From Lutibacter citreus (GTDB taxonomy: Bacteria; Bacteroidota; Bacteroidia; Flavobacteriales; Flavobacteriaceae): DNA of 64,000 bases. Made by a program: the position numbers and the translations under genes. This document shows positions 53,439 through 61,792 of this stretch, piece by piece; positions within the stretch are counted from its first letter, which is position 1, and each line of letters begins with the position of its first letter. The stretch spans positions 50,992-114,991 of the forward strand of contig NZ_QEIH01000013.1 in NCBI RefSeq assembly GCF_003260195.1, given 5' to 3'. Under the pieces are notes generated by a model. The model ran no database searches. It was not told the DNA's origin and saw nothing but the letters and a program-made list of their open reading frames with translations.

Positions 53439-54099
53439 AAATTGGTGTGATAATGCGTGGGAAGCATCTTCCTTAAATTATAAAAAAATAACAGAATTAA
53501 AATTTATTAAAGGATTAATAAACGGATCACTAACACAAGACCGGTTCTCTTACTATATTCAACAAGATTCAATTTATTTAGGAGAATATGGAAGGGTTCT
53601 GGCAGGTATAGGTGCTAAATTATCCAATCCAACATATCGAAGTTTGTTTTTAAAATTTGCAGCCGACACAGTATTTGTTGAACAAGAATTACATCGAGAA
53701 TTCCAAAAGACTTTAAAAAGTAATATAGAATCTGAAACTTCTCCTGTTTGTTTATTATACACCTCATTTTTGCACAAACAATTGGCTATTGAACCAATTG
53801 AAGTAGCTATAGCTGCAATTCTTCCTTGTTTTGTTATTTATGGGAAAGTGGGAAACTATATAAAAGCAAATCAAACAAAAACTGAGAATCCTTACCAACA
53901 ATGGATTAATACTTATGGTGGTGAAGAATTTACAAAAGCCATAAAACAAGCTGAACAGATTACCAATGATTTAGCAAAAAATACCACAGAAGAAATACGC
54001 AAGAAAATGATTGAAACCTACATCATGTCTACAAGAATGGAATATATGTTTTGGGACAGTGCTTACAAACTAGAAAAATGGCCCTTAAATGAAAAATAA
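53431..54099 (+). CDS. tenA: TenA-family thiaminase II / aminopyrimidine aminohydrolase
   Basis: The 222-residue helical protein has TenA motifs: FIKGLINGSLTQDRFSYYIQQDSIYLGEYGRVLA with active-site acid and Tyr, the catalytic Cys in AAILPCFVIYGKVG (about residue 130), and YGGEEFTKAI. It regenerates hydroxymethylpyrimidine from degraded thiamin. Its start lies inside the end of thiM and its end overlaps thiE by 11 bp, a sign of translational coupling across the operon. Confidence 0.94.
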   Translation: MNKNWCDNAWEASSLNYKKITELKFIKGLINGSLTQDRFSYYIQQDSIYLGEYGRVLAGIGAKLSNPTYRSLFLKFAADTVFVEQELHREFQKTLKSNIESETSPVCLLYTSFLHKQLAIEPIEVAIAAILPCFVIYGKVGNYIKANQTKTENPYQQWINTYGGEEFTKAIKQAEQITNDLAKNTTEEIRKKMIETYIMSTRMEYMFWDSAYKLEKWPLNEK

Positions 54100-54724
54100 A
54101 TTAGACGTTAGTCTTTATTTAGTTACCGATCAAGAACTATCCAAAGGTAGATCGCATGAGTTTATAGTGGCTGAAGCAGTTAAAGGTGGTGTAACTATGG
54201 TTCAATTACGGGAAAAAGATATTTCATCGTTACAGTTTTATAAATTGGCAAAATCTCTTATGCAACTATTAAAACCTCTTAATATCCCATTAATTATAAA
54301 CGACAGATTAGATATTGCCCTTGCTGTTGATGCCGATGGTTTACATATTGGACAAAGTGATCTGCCCTACTCCATTGCCAGAAAATTATTAGGCAAAGAC
54401 AAAATAATTGGCTTATCTGTAGAAACCATAAAGCAGGCCCGTGAAGCTAATAATTTAAATGTAGATTATATTGGTTTGTCTCCAGTGTTTTCAACCAACA
54501 CAAAATTGGATATAAATATACCTGTTGAGTTAACAGGAATTAAAGAGATTGCAAGTTTCACAAAACATAAAACTGTTGCAATTGGAGGAATAAATAATTT
54601 AAATGCAGAAAGTGTAATTGCTAGTGGAGCTGATGGAATTGCAGTTGTTTCGGCTATTGTATCCCATGAAAATCCGAAGGAAGCAGCATTTAATCTTAAA
54701 ACAATAATTAGTAAAGCCAGATAA
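54089..54724 (+). CDS. thiE: thiamin-phosphate synthase ThiE
   Basis: A 211-residue TIM-barrel enzyme: YLVTDQEL at the start, VTMVQLREKDIS, LIINDRLDIALAVDADGLHIGQSDLP, IIGLSVETIKQA, YIGLSPVFSTNTK, VAIGGINNLNAESVIASGADGIAVVSAI. It condenses HMP pyrophosphate (from ThiD) with thiazole phosphate (from ThiM) to thiamin phosphate. All substrate-binding motifs appear intact. It is 5 bp before thiL. Confidence 0.96.
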   Translation: MKNKLDVSLYLVTDQELSKGRSHEFIVAEAVKGGVTMVQLREKDISSLQFYKLAKSLMQLLKPLNIPLIINDRLDIALAVDADGLHIGQSDLPYSIARKLLGKDKIIGLSVETIKQAREANNLNVDYIGLSPVFSTNTKLDINIPVELTGIKEIASFTKHKTVAIGGINNLNAESVIASGADGIAVVSAIVSHENPKEAAFNLKTIISKAR

Positions 54725-54729
54725 TTAGT

Positions 54730-55737
54730 ATGGATTTAAAAGACATTGGTGAATTTGGATTTATTAATCGCTTTGCAAACAAGTTTAACAGTTTTATTAA
54801 AAAAGATGAAATAGGCATTGGTGATGACTGTGCAGTCATCCCAATTAATGAATCCTACAACTATGTAATAACTACAGATTTATTAAATGAGGATATTCAT
54901 TTCTTAAAAAATAAAATATCTCCCGAAGAATTGGGTTATAAGTCTTTAGCTGTTAATTTAAGCGATTTAGCAGCAATGGGTGCTGAACCTAAATTTTCAT
55001 TTTTATCCATAGGTATTCCTAACCATATTTCAGTGGAATACTTAGATGCTTTTATAAGCGGATTTTATAAGCTTTCAGAAAAATATAAGATGCCTTTAAT
55101 GGGTGGAGACACCACAAAATCATCTGATAAACTAATTATAAATGTTACGGTTATAGGCCAGTGTGAAAAAACAGAAATGCATTTACGGTCAATGGCTAAA
55201 GAAGGAGATTTAATTTGTGTTACTGGGTTTCTAGGAGATTCTGCAGGAGGTCTTAAAGTTTTACTTAATAATTTAGAACCAAGCCCAAATAATAAATATT
55301 TGGTACAAAAACATCATACTCCAGAACCAAGAATACAAGAAGGAATGTGGTTGGCAAAACAAAAAACTGTACATGCAATGATGGATATTTCTGATGGAAT
55401 TGCATCTGATTTAATACATATTTTAAATGCATCAAATAAATCTGCCATTATACATACCGAAAAATTACCCATAAGTGAAGCATTACTTAAAGGTTCTACA
55501 GAAAATAACTGGAACCCTATTGAATTAGCCTGTTCAGGTGGTGAAGATTACGAATTACTTTTTACTGTTTCCGCTAAAAATATTGATAAATTAAAAAAAG
55601 AATATACTGCTCAATTCTCTGAAAATATTTCTGTAGTTGGTGAAATAAAAATAGGTGAAACTGGAATAAACTGGTTAAAAAATGGAGTGGAAATAACGAA
55701 TAACAAAAACGGATTTAATCATTTTTCAAATAAATAA
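54730..55737 (+). CDS. thiL: thiamin-monophosphate kinase ThiL
   Basis: The 335-residue protein has the ThiL/PurM-like fold signatures: GIGDDCAVIPINESYNYVITTDLLNEDIHF, AVNLSDLAAMGAEPKFSFLSIGIP, PLMGGDTTKSSDKLIINVTVIG, AMMDISDGIASDLIHI and SGGEDYELLFTV. It converts thiamin phosphate to TPP, the ligand of the riboswitch in front of the operon, so it closes the feedback loop. Five to six bp separate it from its neighbours. Confidence 0.95.
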   Translation: MDLKDIGEFGFINRFANKFNSFIKKDEIGIGDDCAVIPINESYNYVITTDLLNEDIHFLKNKISPEELGYKSLAVNLSDLAAMGAEPKFSFLSIGIPNHISVEYLDAFISGFYKLSEKYKMPLMGGDTTKSSDKLIINVTVIGQCEKTEMHLRSMAKEGDLICVTGFLGDSAGGLKVLLNNLEPSPNNKYLVQKHHTPEPRIQEGMWLAKQKTVHAMMDISDGIASDLIHILNASNKSAIIHTEKLPISEALLKGSTENNWNPIELACSGGEDYELLFTVSAKNIDKLKKEYTAQFSENISVVGEIKIGETGINWLKNGVEITNNKNGFNHFSNK

Positions 55738-55742
55738 TATAG

Positions 55743-56555
55743 ATGAAAACATATAAAAGAGTACTCACAATTGCAGGCAGTGATTCAGGTGGTGGAGCAG
55801 GAATTCAGGCAGATATAAAAACAATTTCGGCTTGTGGTTGTTTCGCTTCAACAGCTATTACAGCAATAACTGCTCAAAATACAGTTGGAGTAACAGATAT
55901 ACACCCTATTCCAATTAGTACTTTAAAAAAGCAAATTAAAGCTGTATTGGAAGATATTGGAACCGATACTATAAAAATAGGAATGCTGCATAATTCAGAA
56001 ACAATAATAGCTGTTAGGGACGCCATTAAACAGTTCAAAATTACAAATATTGTACTGGACCCTGTGATGGTTTCAACTTCAGGAAATAAATTATTACAAA
56101 CTGATGCCATACAAACTTTAATAGCCGAGTTAATTACTAAAGTAAGAGTAATAACTCCCAACATTCCCGAAGCCGAGATTCTTCTGGGAGAAAAAAAATT
56201 AAATCAGAAGGATTTTCCAGAACATGCCAAAAATCTTGGGCGTAAATACAATGTATCTGTATTGTTAAAAGCGGGGCATTTAGAAGATAATGATTTGATT
56301 GATGTATTTTTTAATAATGAAACAAATGAAATAATTGAACTAAAATCTAACCGTATAATAACCAAAAATACGCACGGAACTGGTTGTACTCTTTCATCTG
56401 CATTGGCTTCATTTTTAGCTCAAGGTCTTGAGCTTAACCAAGCAGTAAAAAAGGCAAAACATTATATAAACAATGCTATTATAGCTGGTGTAGATTATTC
56501 TATTGGTAAAGGACATGGTCCTGTGAACCATTTTTACAATTATTGGGAAAAATAA
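55743..56555 (+). CDS. thiD: hydroxymethylpyrimidine/phosphomethylpyrimidine kinase ThiD
   Basis: A 270-residue ribokinase-type enzyme: TIAGSDSGGGAGIQADIKTISACG, TAITAQNTVGV, IKIGMLHNSETI, LDPVMVSTSGNKLL, TPNIPEAEILL and the catalytic HGTGCTLSSALAS. It makes HMP pyrophosphate for ThiE. It is the last recognisable gene of the riboswitch operon. No thiC, thiG, thiH or thiS is present in the window, so the operon serves salvage of both moieties. Confidence 0.96.
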   Translation: MKTYKRVLTIAGSDSGGGAGIQADIKTISACGCFASTAITAITAQNTVGVTDIHPIPISTLKKQIKAVLEDIGTDTIKIGMLHNSETIIAVRDAIKQFKITNIVLDPVMVSTSGNKLLQTDAIQTLIAELITKVRVITPNIPEAEILLGEKKLNQKDFPEHAKNLGRKYNVSVLLKAGHLEDNDLIDVFFNNETNEIIELKSNRIITKNTHGTGCTLSSALASFLAQGLELNQAVKKAKHYINNAIIAGVDYSIGKGHGPVNHFYNYWEK

Positions 56556-56761
56556 AATTTAAAGCAGTATTCATAAGTTTTTTCATGTCTTTGCTTAGCA
56601 TTGGTATTGTTCTAAAAAAAGAGTTAAATAATCATATAGAAAAAATGAGTCTGAATTAATATCCTAATAAAACAAAAATAACCTATTTCAGGATTATATT
56701 AGAAAATAAAAGTATCAGGAATTCTTTTGTAAATTAGCATACAAATTCAACAGATGTTGAT

Positions 56762-56801
56762 ATATTGAATGCTGAAATAAAATGATTAAACAATTCAATA
56801 T
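56762..56801. promoter_or_regulatory. inverted repeat upstream of the LysR gene
   Basis: ATATTGAAT (56762-56770) and ATTCAATAT (56793-56801) are perfect complements with a 22-bp spacer. It lies 21 bp before the LysR start codon and may be an autoregulatory site, although it differs in sequence from the two dyads downstream. Confidence 0.4.
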
Positions 56802-56822
56802 TAAGCTATTGTACAAACGCAG

Positions 56823-57707
56823 ATGAAAACAAAACTACTTATTTTTAAAACGGTTTCAAACTATTTAAGTTTTACTAAAGCTGCGGAACAATTATTTATA
56901 TCTCAACCTGCTATTTCTAAAACAATACGAAATTTAGAAGAAAAGTATAAAACAACTTTGTTTTTAAGGAAAAGAAACTCAATAGAATTAACTAATGATG
57001 GAAAAGCATTTTTATTATACGCTAATAAGATTTTAGAAATTTATGCTGAAATGGAAAATCAATTCTTGCATAAAAATGAAACTGTTCCAGATTTAATAAA
57101 CTTTGGTGTTAGTACAACATTAGCAAATTATATAATGCCTAAAGTAATTGCAAAATTTAGGATTCAATTTCCAAAAACTAAATTTGAAATAACTACTGGA
57201 AATTCAGACGATATTGAAGAACTTATTTTAAGTCAAAAATTAAACTTTGGAATAATAGAAGGAAAAAACACCAATCGTAAATTACAATTCAATAAATTTA
57301 TAAAAGATGAAATTGTTTTGGTTACAAATGCCAAAAATAAGACTTTTAAAAAGGGAATTATTAATTTAAAAGTATTACAAGAAATTCCAATTATTATGCG
57401 GGAAATGGGGTCTGGAACAAAAGAAATTGTTTTTGAATATTTGCACAAACAAAATATAAAGAAACTAAATACTGTTGTAACCTTAAATAGTACCGAAGCC
57501 ATTAAAAATTATCTCTTAAATTCAGATAATTATGCTTTTATTTCCATTCACGCTATTTCTGAAGATTTAATTAACAACAAACTTAAAATTATTGATGTTA
57601 AAGATTTAACTATAGAACGATGGTTTTATTTTGTTTCTAGAACAGGATATCAATCTAATTTAATGAGTTTTTTTGAAAAGTACACACTAAATAACTATAA
57701 CTTTTAG
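56823..57707 (+). CDS. LysR-family transcriptional regulator
   Basis: The 294-residue regulator has an N-terminal winged helix (LIFKTVSNYLSFTKAAEQLFISQPAISKTIRNLEEKYKTTLFLRKR) and a two-lobe substrate-binding domain (INFGVSTTLANYIMPKVIAKFR; REMGSGTKEIVFEYL). It is followed at 75 bp by a YeiH-like transporter gene on the same strand. Two dyads with TAACTA/TAGTTA hexamers lie between the genes, the first over its own stop codon, suggesting that it controls the transporter. Confidence 0.93.
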   Translation: MKTKLLIFKTVSNYLSFTKAAEQLFISQPAISKTIRNLEEKYKTTLFLRKRNSIELTNDGKAFLLYANKILEIYAEMENQFLHKNETVPDLINFGVSTTLANYIMPKVIAKFRIQFPKTKFEITTGNSDDIEELILSQKLNFGIIEGKNTNRKLQFNKFIKDEIVLVTNAKNKTFKKGIINLKVLQEIPIIMREMGSGTKEIVFEYLHKQNIKKLNTVVTLNSTEAIKNYLLNSDNYAFISIHAISEDLINNKLKIIDVKDLTIERWFYFVSRTGYQSNLMSFFEKYTLNNYNF

Positions 57708-57762
57708 TTATATCAAACAACAATTTAATTTCCTAAATAGTTATTACAGCTAACTACTTTTG
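57691..57762 (+). promoter_or_regulatory. two LysR-type dyads and -7 box before the YeiH-like gene
   Basis: ATAACTA-N7-TAGTTAT at 57691-57711 and TAGTTA-N7-TAACTA at 57738-57756. The second overlaps the -7 box TACTTTTG at 57755-57762. The geometry (short dyads of about 20 bp, one at the promoter) is typical of LysR regulatory and activation sites. Confidence 0.65.
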
Positions 57763-57782
57763 TACCGTTAAAAAATAACGAT

Positions 57783-58709
57783 ATGAAAACTAGAATAACA
57801 CAAATTATTTTTATCTTAATTATAATTATTACACTATTTGGAACAATTAATAGCCCAACAGCTTTAATTATTGGGTTTGTATTTGCTATAATTTTTAAAA
57901 ATCCTTTTAAATCAATTAGCTATAAAGCAATTCACCATTTCTTAAAAATAGCTGTAGTTGGGTTAGGTTTTGGCATGTTTATAAAAGAAACGCTTACTAC
58001 TAGTAAACAAGCCTTTGGCTTAACATTATTTTCAATTATTTTAACTGTAAGTTTAGGATTGTTCCTAACTAAACTATTTAAGCTTGATAAAAAATTAGGA
58101 CATTTAATCACTTCTGGAACTTCCATTTGTGGTGGAAGCGCAATTGCTGCAATTTCACCCGTAATTAAAGCAAATAGTAAATCTATTTCTATTGCTTTAG
58201 GCATTGTATTTTTATTAAACTCAATTGCTTTATTTGTTTTTCCTGTAATTGGATATTTATTACACTTATCTCAAGAACAGTTTGGTTTGTGGTGTGCAAT
58301 TGCAATCCATGATACTAGCTCAGTTGTTGGTGCAGCAATGAGCTATGGTGATGAAGCATTAAGAATTGCTACAACTGTAAAATTATCTAGAACACTCTGG
58401 ATAATACCACTATCCGTTCTATCTATGTTTATTTTTAAAACAAAAGGAGAGAGAATTAAAATTCCGTATTTTATTTTGTTGTTTATACTTGCTATTTTTT
58501 TAAATAGTTACAATCTCATTCCTTTATCAATAACAAGTGAAATTGTTTTTTACTCAAAAAGAATTTTAATATTAACATTGTTTCTTGTAGGTTCAACAAT
58601 TTCAATAAAAGATATAAAATCAACTGGAATAAAACCGGTATTCTTAGCCTTAAGTTTGTGGATATTTATATCAATCTTTTCAATAGTATATATTAAATAC
58701 CTTATATAA
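57783..58709 (+). CDS. YeiH-family putative sulfate exporter-like membrane protein
   Basis: A 308-residue membrane protein with about nine to ten spans and YeiH family motifs: LLKIAVVGLGFGMFIKETL, GTSICGGSAIAAISPVIKA (Gly/Ser-rich re-entrant region) and AIHDTSSVVGAAMSYGDEAL. Members are called sulfate exporters by similarity; the true substrate is not settled. The paired LysR gene and dyads resemble the E. coli yeiE-yeiH arrangement, although the genes there are divergent. Confidence 0.88.
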   Translation: MKTRITQIIFILIIIITLFGTINSPTALIIGFVFAIIFKNPFKSISYKAIHHFLKIAVVGLGFGMFIKETLTTSKQAFGLTLFSIILTVSLGLFLTKLFKLDKKLGHLITSGTSICGGSAIAAISPVIKANSKSISIALGIVFLLNSIALFVFPVIGYLLHLSQEQFGLWCAIAIHDTSSVVGAAMSYGDEALRIATTVKLSRTLWIIPLSVLSMFIFKTKGERIKIPYFILLFILAIFLNSYNLIPLSITSEIVFYSKRILILTLFLVGSTISIKDIKSTGIKPVFLALSLWIFISIFSIVYIKYLI

Positions 58710-58837
58710 AATTAAATAACTGAATAAAAAAAATGTAAAACACTAATTATACGCTTCTTAAGTCAAAATATAATAAACCTAAACCAAGTTAATAACTAGC
58801 TTATTTTAATTAAAAGTTAAATTTATTTTTTATACTA

Positions 58838-59401
58838 TTATTTGTGTTGAGTTTTTGACCAAATATTTCTTTTTAAAGGTGGTAAATATGCAGATTCACT
58901 CACAAACCGTATGTCTTCTATGGTATAATTTGCTTTTGGATTATGCTTCTTTACCAAGGCAATTACCTCGGGCATAACCTTCCTTTTCAAGATCAGAAAA
59001 ACTATACCTACTGCTCCATCTTTTCCTTCACCATTAACACTAGTAACTGCATAACCTCTTTGGCGTAATATACTTACCAAATCATCCACTTCTGAGCGCG
59101 TAATAATTCGCAATAATTCATGTCCCATTGCAATTTTCTCTTCAATACGCATTCCAACATAAGTCCCCATACCAAATCCCGCAGCATAAGCAACATATGT
59201 TAGCCAATTATCTAGGTTTTCCATAATTCGGGTAATTGTTATAATCCAAATTAGTACCTGAAAAAAACCAACAATTGGAGCATACTTCCTATATCCTCTG
59301 GAAACCATAATCACCCGAATGGTGTCTAATGATACATCACAAATACGAGCCAGAAAAATTAATAATGGCAATACTAAATAATCATAATAAATTGAATCCA
59401 T
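58838..59401 (-). CDS. DUF2179/UPF0316 membrane protein
   Basis: The 187-residue protein has three N-terminal membrane spans with the conserved FLARICDVSLDTIRVIMVSRGYRK motif. A C-terminal soluble domain (about 95-170) contains HELLRIITRSEVDDLVSILRQRGYAVTSVNGEGKDGAVGIVFLILKRK, the DUF2179 pattern. Function is unknown; DUF2179 domains may bind small ligands. It is a single-gene unit between convergent and divergent neighbours. Confidence 0.9.
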   Translation of the reverse strand: MDSIYYDYLVLPLLIFLARICDVSLDTIRVIMVSRGYRKYAPIVGFFQVLIWIITITRIMENLDNWLTYVAYAAGFGMGTYVGMRIEEKIAMGHELLRIITRSEVDDLVSILRQRGYAVTSVNGEGKDGAVGIVFLILKRKVMPEVIALVKKHNPKANYTIEDIRFVSESAYLPPLKRNIWSKTQHK

Positions 59402-59654
59402 TCTTTATGGTATAATATAAAAAATACCAAAGTTACTACTTAATAGATTACTGTAGATATATAATGTAACTATTTAATAACTATAGTACAGAGACCCTTT
59501 TCCAAGATAAATGGTAGAAACATGAAAAAAAATCTTTACTACAAATACAAATCTTATAAAAACCTTCGTAATCTTTATATTTATGTTTTATTTGATAACT
59601 TTATAAATTAAAATCTATACCAACCATACACAAAATAGTTAGCAGTAATAAAAA

Positions 59655-60377
59655 ATGGACACTATGAACGAATTATTTAAAATTTCAATAATAATTAATA
59701 TTTTATTTATTTTGTTTGGTGGCTATATAATTCATAAAAAAGGCGGAATTGACTATTTAAAGACAAAATTTAATACACTTACAAAAACAACAGTTGAAAA
59801 GGACTATGGTGATTTTTACCAAATAAAAAGAAGTATTTTTAAAATTTTACCCAATGAAACAAATGAAATTATCTTTTTAGGAAACAGCATTACTACTTTT
59901 TGTGCTTGGAATGAACTATTTGGTAAAGCAAATATTAAAAATCGTGGGATTAGTGGAGATATGATTAATGGGGTTATAGATAGATTAAATGAAATAGTTG
60001 AATCTAAACCAGTTAAGATTTTTTTAATGATTGGGATTAATGATTTAGGAAAAAAAAGAAGTGTTAATCAAATTCTTGCTGATTATGAAAAACTAGTTTC
60101 CTTAATTATAAATAAATCTCCAAAAACTAAACTTTATTTACAAAGTATTTTACCTACAAAGAATAGGAAAACAATGAAGAATAATGATATTATAGAAATT
60201 AATAAGGGGATAATTAAGATTGCAAATAAATATTCCTTAACGTACATAAACTTATTTGACTTGTTTAAAACAAATGAAAATGAACTAAATATGAAGTATT
60301 CATTAGATGGCCTTCACATAAATGGACAAGGTTATGTACTATGGAAAAACGCTATAATAGATAATATTGAAAATTAG
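59655..60377 (+). CDS. SGNH/GDSL-type esterase
   Basis: A 240-residue protein with an N-terminal membrane anchor (about 5-25) and the SGNH blocks: IFLGNSIT (catalytic Ser), NRGISGD (Gly), MIGINDLG (Asn) and DGLHINGQGY (Asp/His). The fold hydrolyses esters, acetylated sugars or lysophospholipids. The ISGD and GINDL forms resemble platelet-activating-factor acetylhydrolase-like members. No operon partner is evident. Confidence 0.9.
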   Translation: MDTMNELFKISIIINILFILFGGYIIHKKGGIDYLKTKFNTLTKTTVEKDYGDFYQIKRSIFKILPNETNEIIFLGNSITTFCAWNELFGKANIKNRGISGDMINGVIDRLNEIVESKPVKIFLMIGINDLGKKRSVNQILADYEKLVSLIINKSPKTKLYLQSILPTKNRKTMKNNDIIEINKGIIKIANKYSLTYINLFDLFKTNENELNMKYSLDGLHINGQGYVLWKNAIIDNIEN

Positions 60378-60702
60378 CATAACACCAAAAATGTGTTAAA
60401 AACAGATATACTACTGTAAATATGATATTTACAACATATTATTTCTTAAAAAATGGTAAAAATAAAATAACAAAAGACTTGTAGAAGAAGCAACAATAGT
60501 AATTCTCCTAAATTTTTACTTTGGTTAATATATCTACTCTACTCCTATTAATAAATTTACTTTATTTAAATTTGAAGTACTTCTATAAAATTGCGAAAAT
60601 ATTAGTATTTAATAATTGTTATCCCGGTTTAATTGTGGGATATCCGTAGATATTATAGTTATATAACTAGTCCTATGCCATTTGAAAAACGCAAAACATT
60701 TG
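60378..60702. other. 325-bp gap before the sdpR promoter
   Basis: AT-rich with no open frame. The only structure is a short hairpin, ATCCC (60621-60625) with GGGAT (60637-60641). The promoter and operator of the sdpR-sdpI pair follow directly. Confidence 0.5.
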
Positions 60703-60738
60703 TACATTTGAAATAATATTTAGATATTTGTCTAAATA
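60681..60738 (+). promoter_or_regulatory. promoter and ArsR-type operator of sdpR-sdpI
   Basis: A complete Bacteroidota promoter is visible: TTTG at 60681-60684, 18-bp spacer, TACATTTG at 60703-60710. The inverted repeat TATTTAGA-N6-TCTAAATA at 60717-60738 overlaps the predicted start site and ends 9 bp before the sdpR start codon, so the encoded repressor should block its own promoter. Confidence 0.75.
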
Positions 60739-60747
60739 ACTAAATAT

Positions 60748-61002
60748 ATGAATTCACTATTTAAAGCTCTTAATGATGAAACCCGTAGACAAATTGTCGA
60801 ATTATTAAAAGAGAAAGATATGAATGCAGGAGAAATTGCAGAACAATTCAATATATCCAAACCAAGTATTTCGCATCATCTTGACATTTTAAAAAGAGCA
60901 GATTTAATAACAAGCGAGAAAAAAGGACAATTTGTAGAATATTCATTAAACACTAGCATATTAGAAGATTTAATAAACTGGATAATAACACTAACAAAAT
61001 AA
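60748..61002 (+). CDS. sdpR: ArsR-family autorepressor, SdpR-like
   Basis: An 84-residue winged helix protein: FKALNDETRRQIVELLKEKDMNAGEIAEQFNISKPSISHHLDILKRADLITSEKKGQFVEYSLN. It lacks the metal-binding Cys of ArsR sensors and matches SdpR, which in Bacillus represses the sdpRI pair and is titrated by membrane-bound SdpI. Here sdpI follows 3 bp downstream, and an inverted repeat sits on the promoter, so the same logic is expected. Confidence 0.9.
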   Translation: MNSLFKALNDETRRQIVELLKEKDMNAGEIAEQFNISKPSISHHLDILKRADLITSEKKGQFVEYSLNTSILEDLINWIITLTK

Positions 61003-61005
61003 ATT

Positions 61006-61656
61006 ATGAACCTAAAAAAAGAATTACCACTAATTACAATCGTATTATTACCCTTTTTCTATTTAGCATACATTTGGAATCAATTGCCCGAAAAAGTTCC
61101 TATGCATTGGAATATTAAAGGAGAAATAGATAGATATGGAGAAAAAATAGAATTAATAATAATCCCGATTTTATTACCTCTACTTGTTTATATTATCTTT
61201 CTAGTTGTTCCAAAAATTGATCCAAAAAATAAACTGAATAAAATGGGAAACAAACTTCAAACCATAAAGATTTTATTAACCACTTTTATGTCAATACTAG
61301 CCTTATTTATAATTTATTCAGTTAAAAATCAATCTTTCGCTAATCAGAATTATATTATATTATTAATTGGAGTTTTATACATAATTCTTGGTAATTATTT
61401 TAAAACAATAAAAGCAAATTATTTTATCGGAATTAGAACGCCATGGACTTTGGAAAATGAAACAGTTTGGAAAAAAACTCATAAATTAGGCGGAAAATTA
61501 TGGTTTGTAGGTGGGATTATTGTTGTGCTTACAAGTTTGATTTTAGATAAAGATCCGAATGTTACCGTATTTTTAATAATTACTGGAATAATTACAATAA
61601 TACCAATAGTGTATTCATACATTATATTTAAAAACGGAATAGAACACCGTGTATAA
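61006..61656 (+). CDS. sdpI: SdpI-family membrane protein (DUF1648)
   Basis: The 216-residue protein has six or so membrane spans. The N-terminal DUF1648 motif is LPEKVPMHWNIKGEIDRYGEK; the C-terminal SdpI motif is GIRTPWTLENETVWKKTHKLGGKLWFVGGI. In Bacillus SdpI gives immunity to the killing factor SdpC and relays its presence to SdpR. No SdpC homologue is nearby, so it is more likely a sensor or immunity protein against foreign toxins or envelope stress. Its stop codon lies inside the repeat-like element that follows. Confidence 0.9.
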   Translation: MNLKKELPLITIVLLPFFYLAYIWNQLPEKVPMHWNIKGEIDRYGEKIELIIIPILLPLLVYIIFLVVPKIDPKNKLNKMGNKLQTIKILLTTFMSILALFIIYSVKNQSFANQNYIILLIGVLYIILGNYFKTIKANYFIGIRTPWTLENETVWKKTHKLGGKLWFVGGIIVVLTSLILDKDPNVTVFLIITGIITIIPIVYSYIIFKNGIEHRV

Positions 61657-61792
61657 TTAATTACTTGGTTTCAGCCAATTTACGAAAGTCCTCGCAGTCT
61701 ACTTTCTTCCTCAATAATTATTTACTAAATTACTTGCTTAAATCACGCAACTAGCCATATAAAATCACGTTAGCTGTCATTAACATAAAACT
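61643..61792. repeat. structured repeat-like element flanking an accessory gene
   Basis: The region from ACACCGTGTATAATTAATTAC to CACGTTAGCTGTCATTAAC is richer in structure than other gaps. It holds TTGG...CCAA (61665-61678), GAAAGT...ACTTTC arms near 61684-61706, and AATCACG twice (61741, 61763). I recall very similar sequences flanking accessory genes in other Flavobacteriaceae, but I cannot verify this here. Confidence 0.45.

Noticed and set aside
56586..56660. 24-codon frame after thiD
   Set aside because: It has no recognisable features or spacing typical of the operon; probably chance in an AT-rich gap.
60378..60702. Small RNA based on the ATCCC...GGGAT hairpin
   Set aside because: The stem is only 5 bp, with no T tract and no dedicated promoter.
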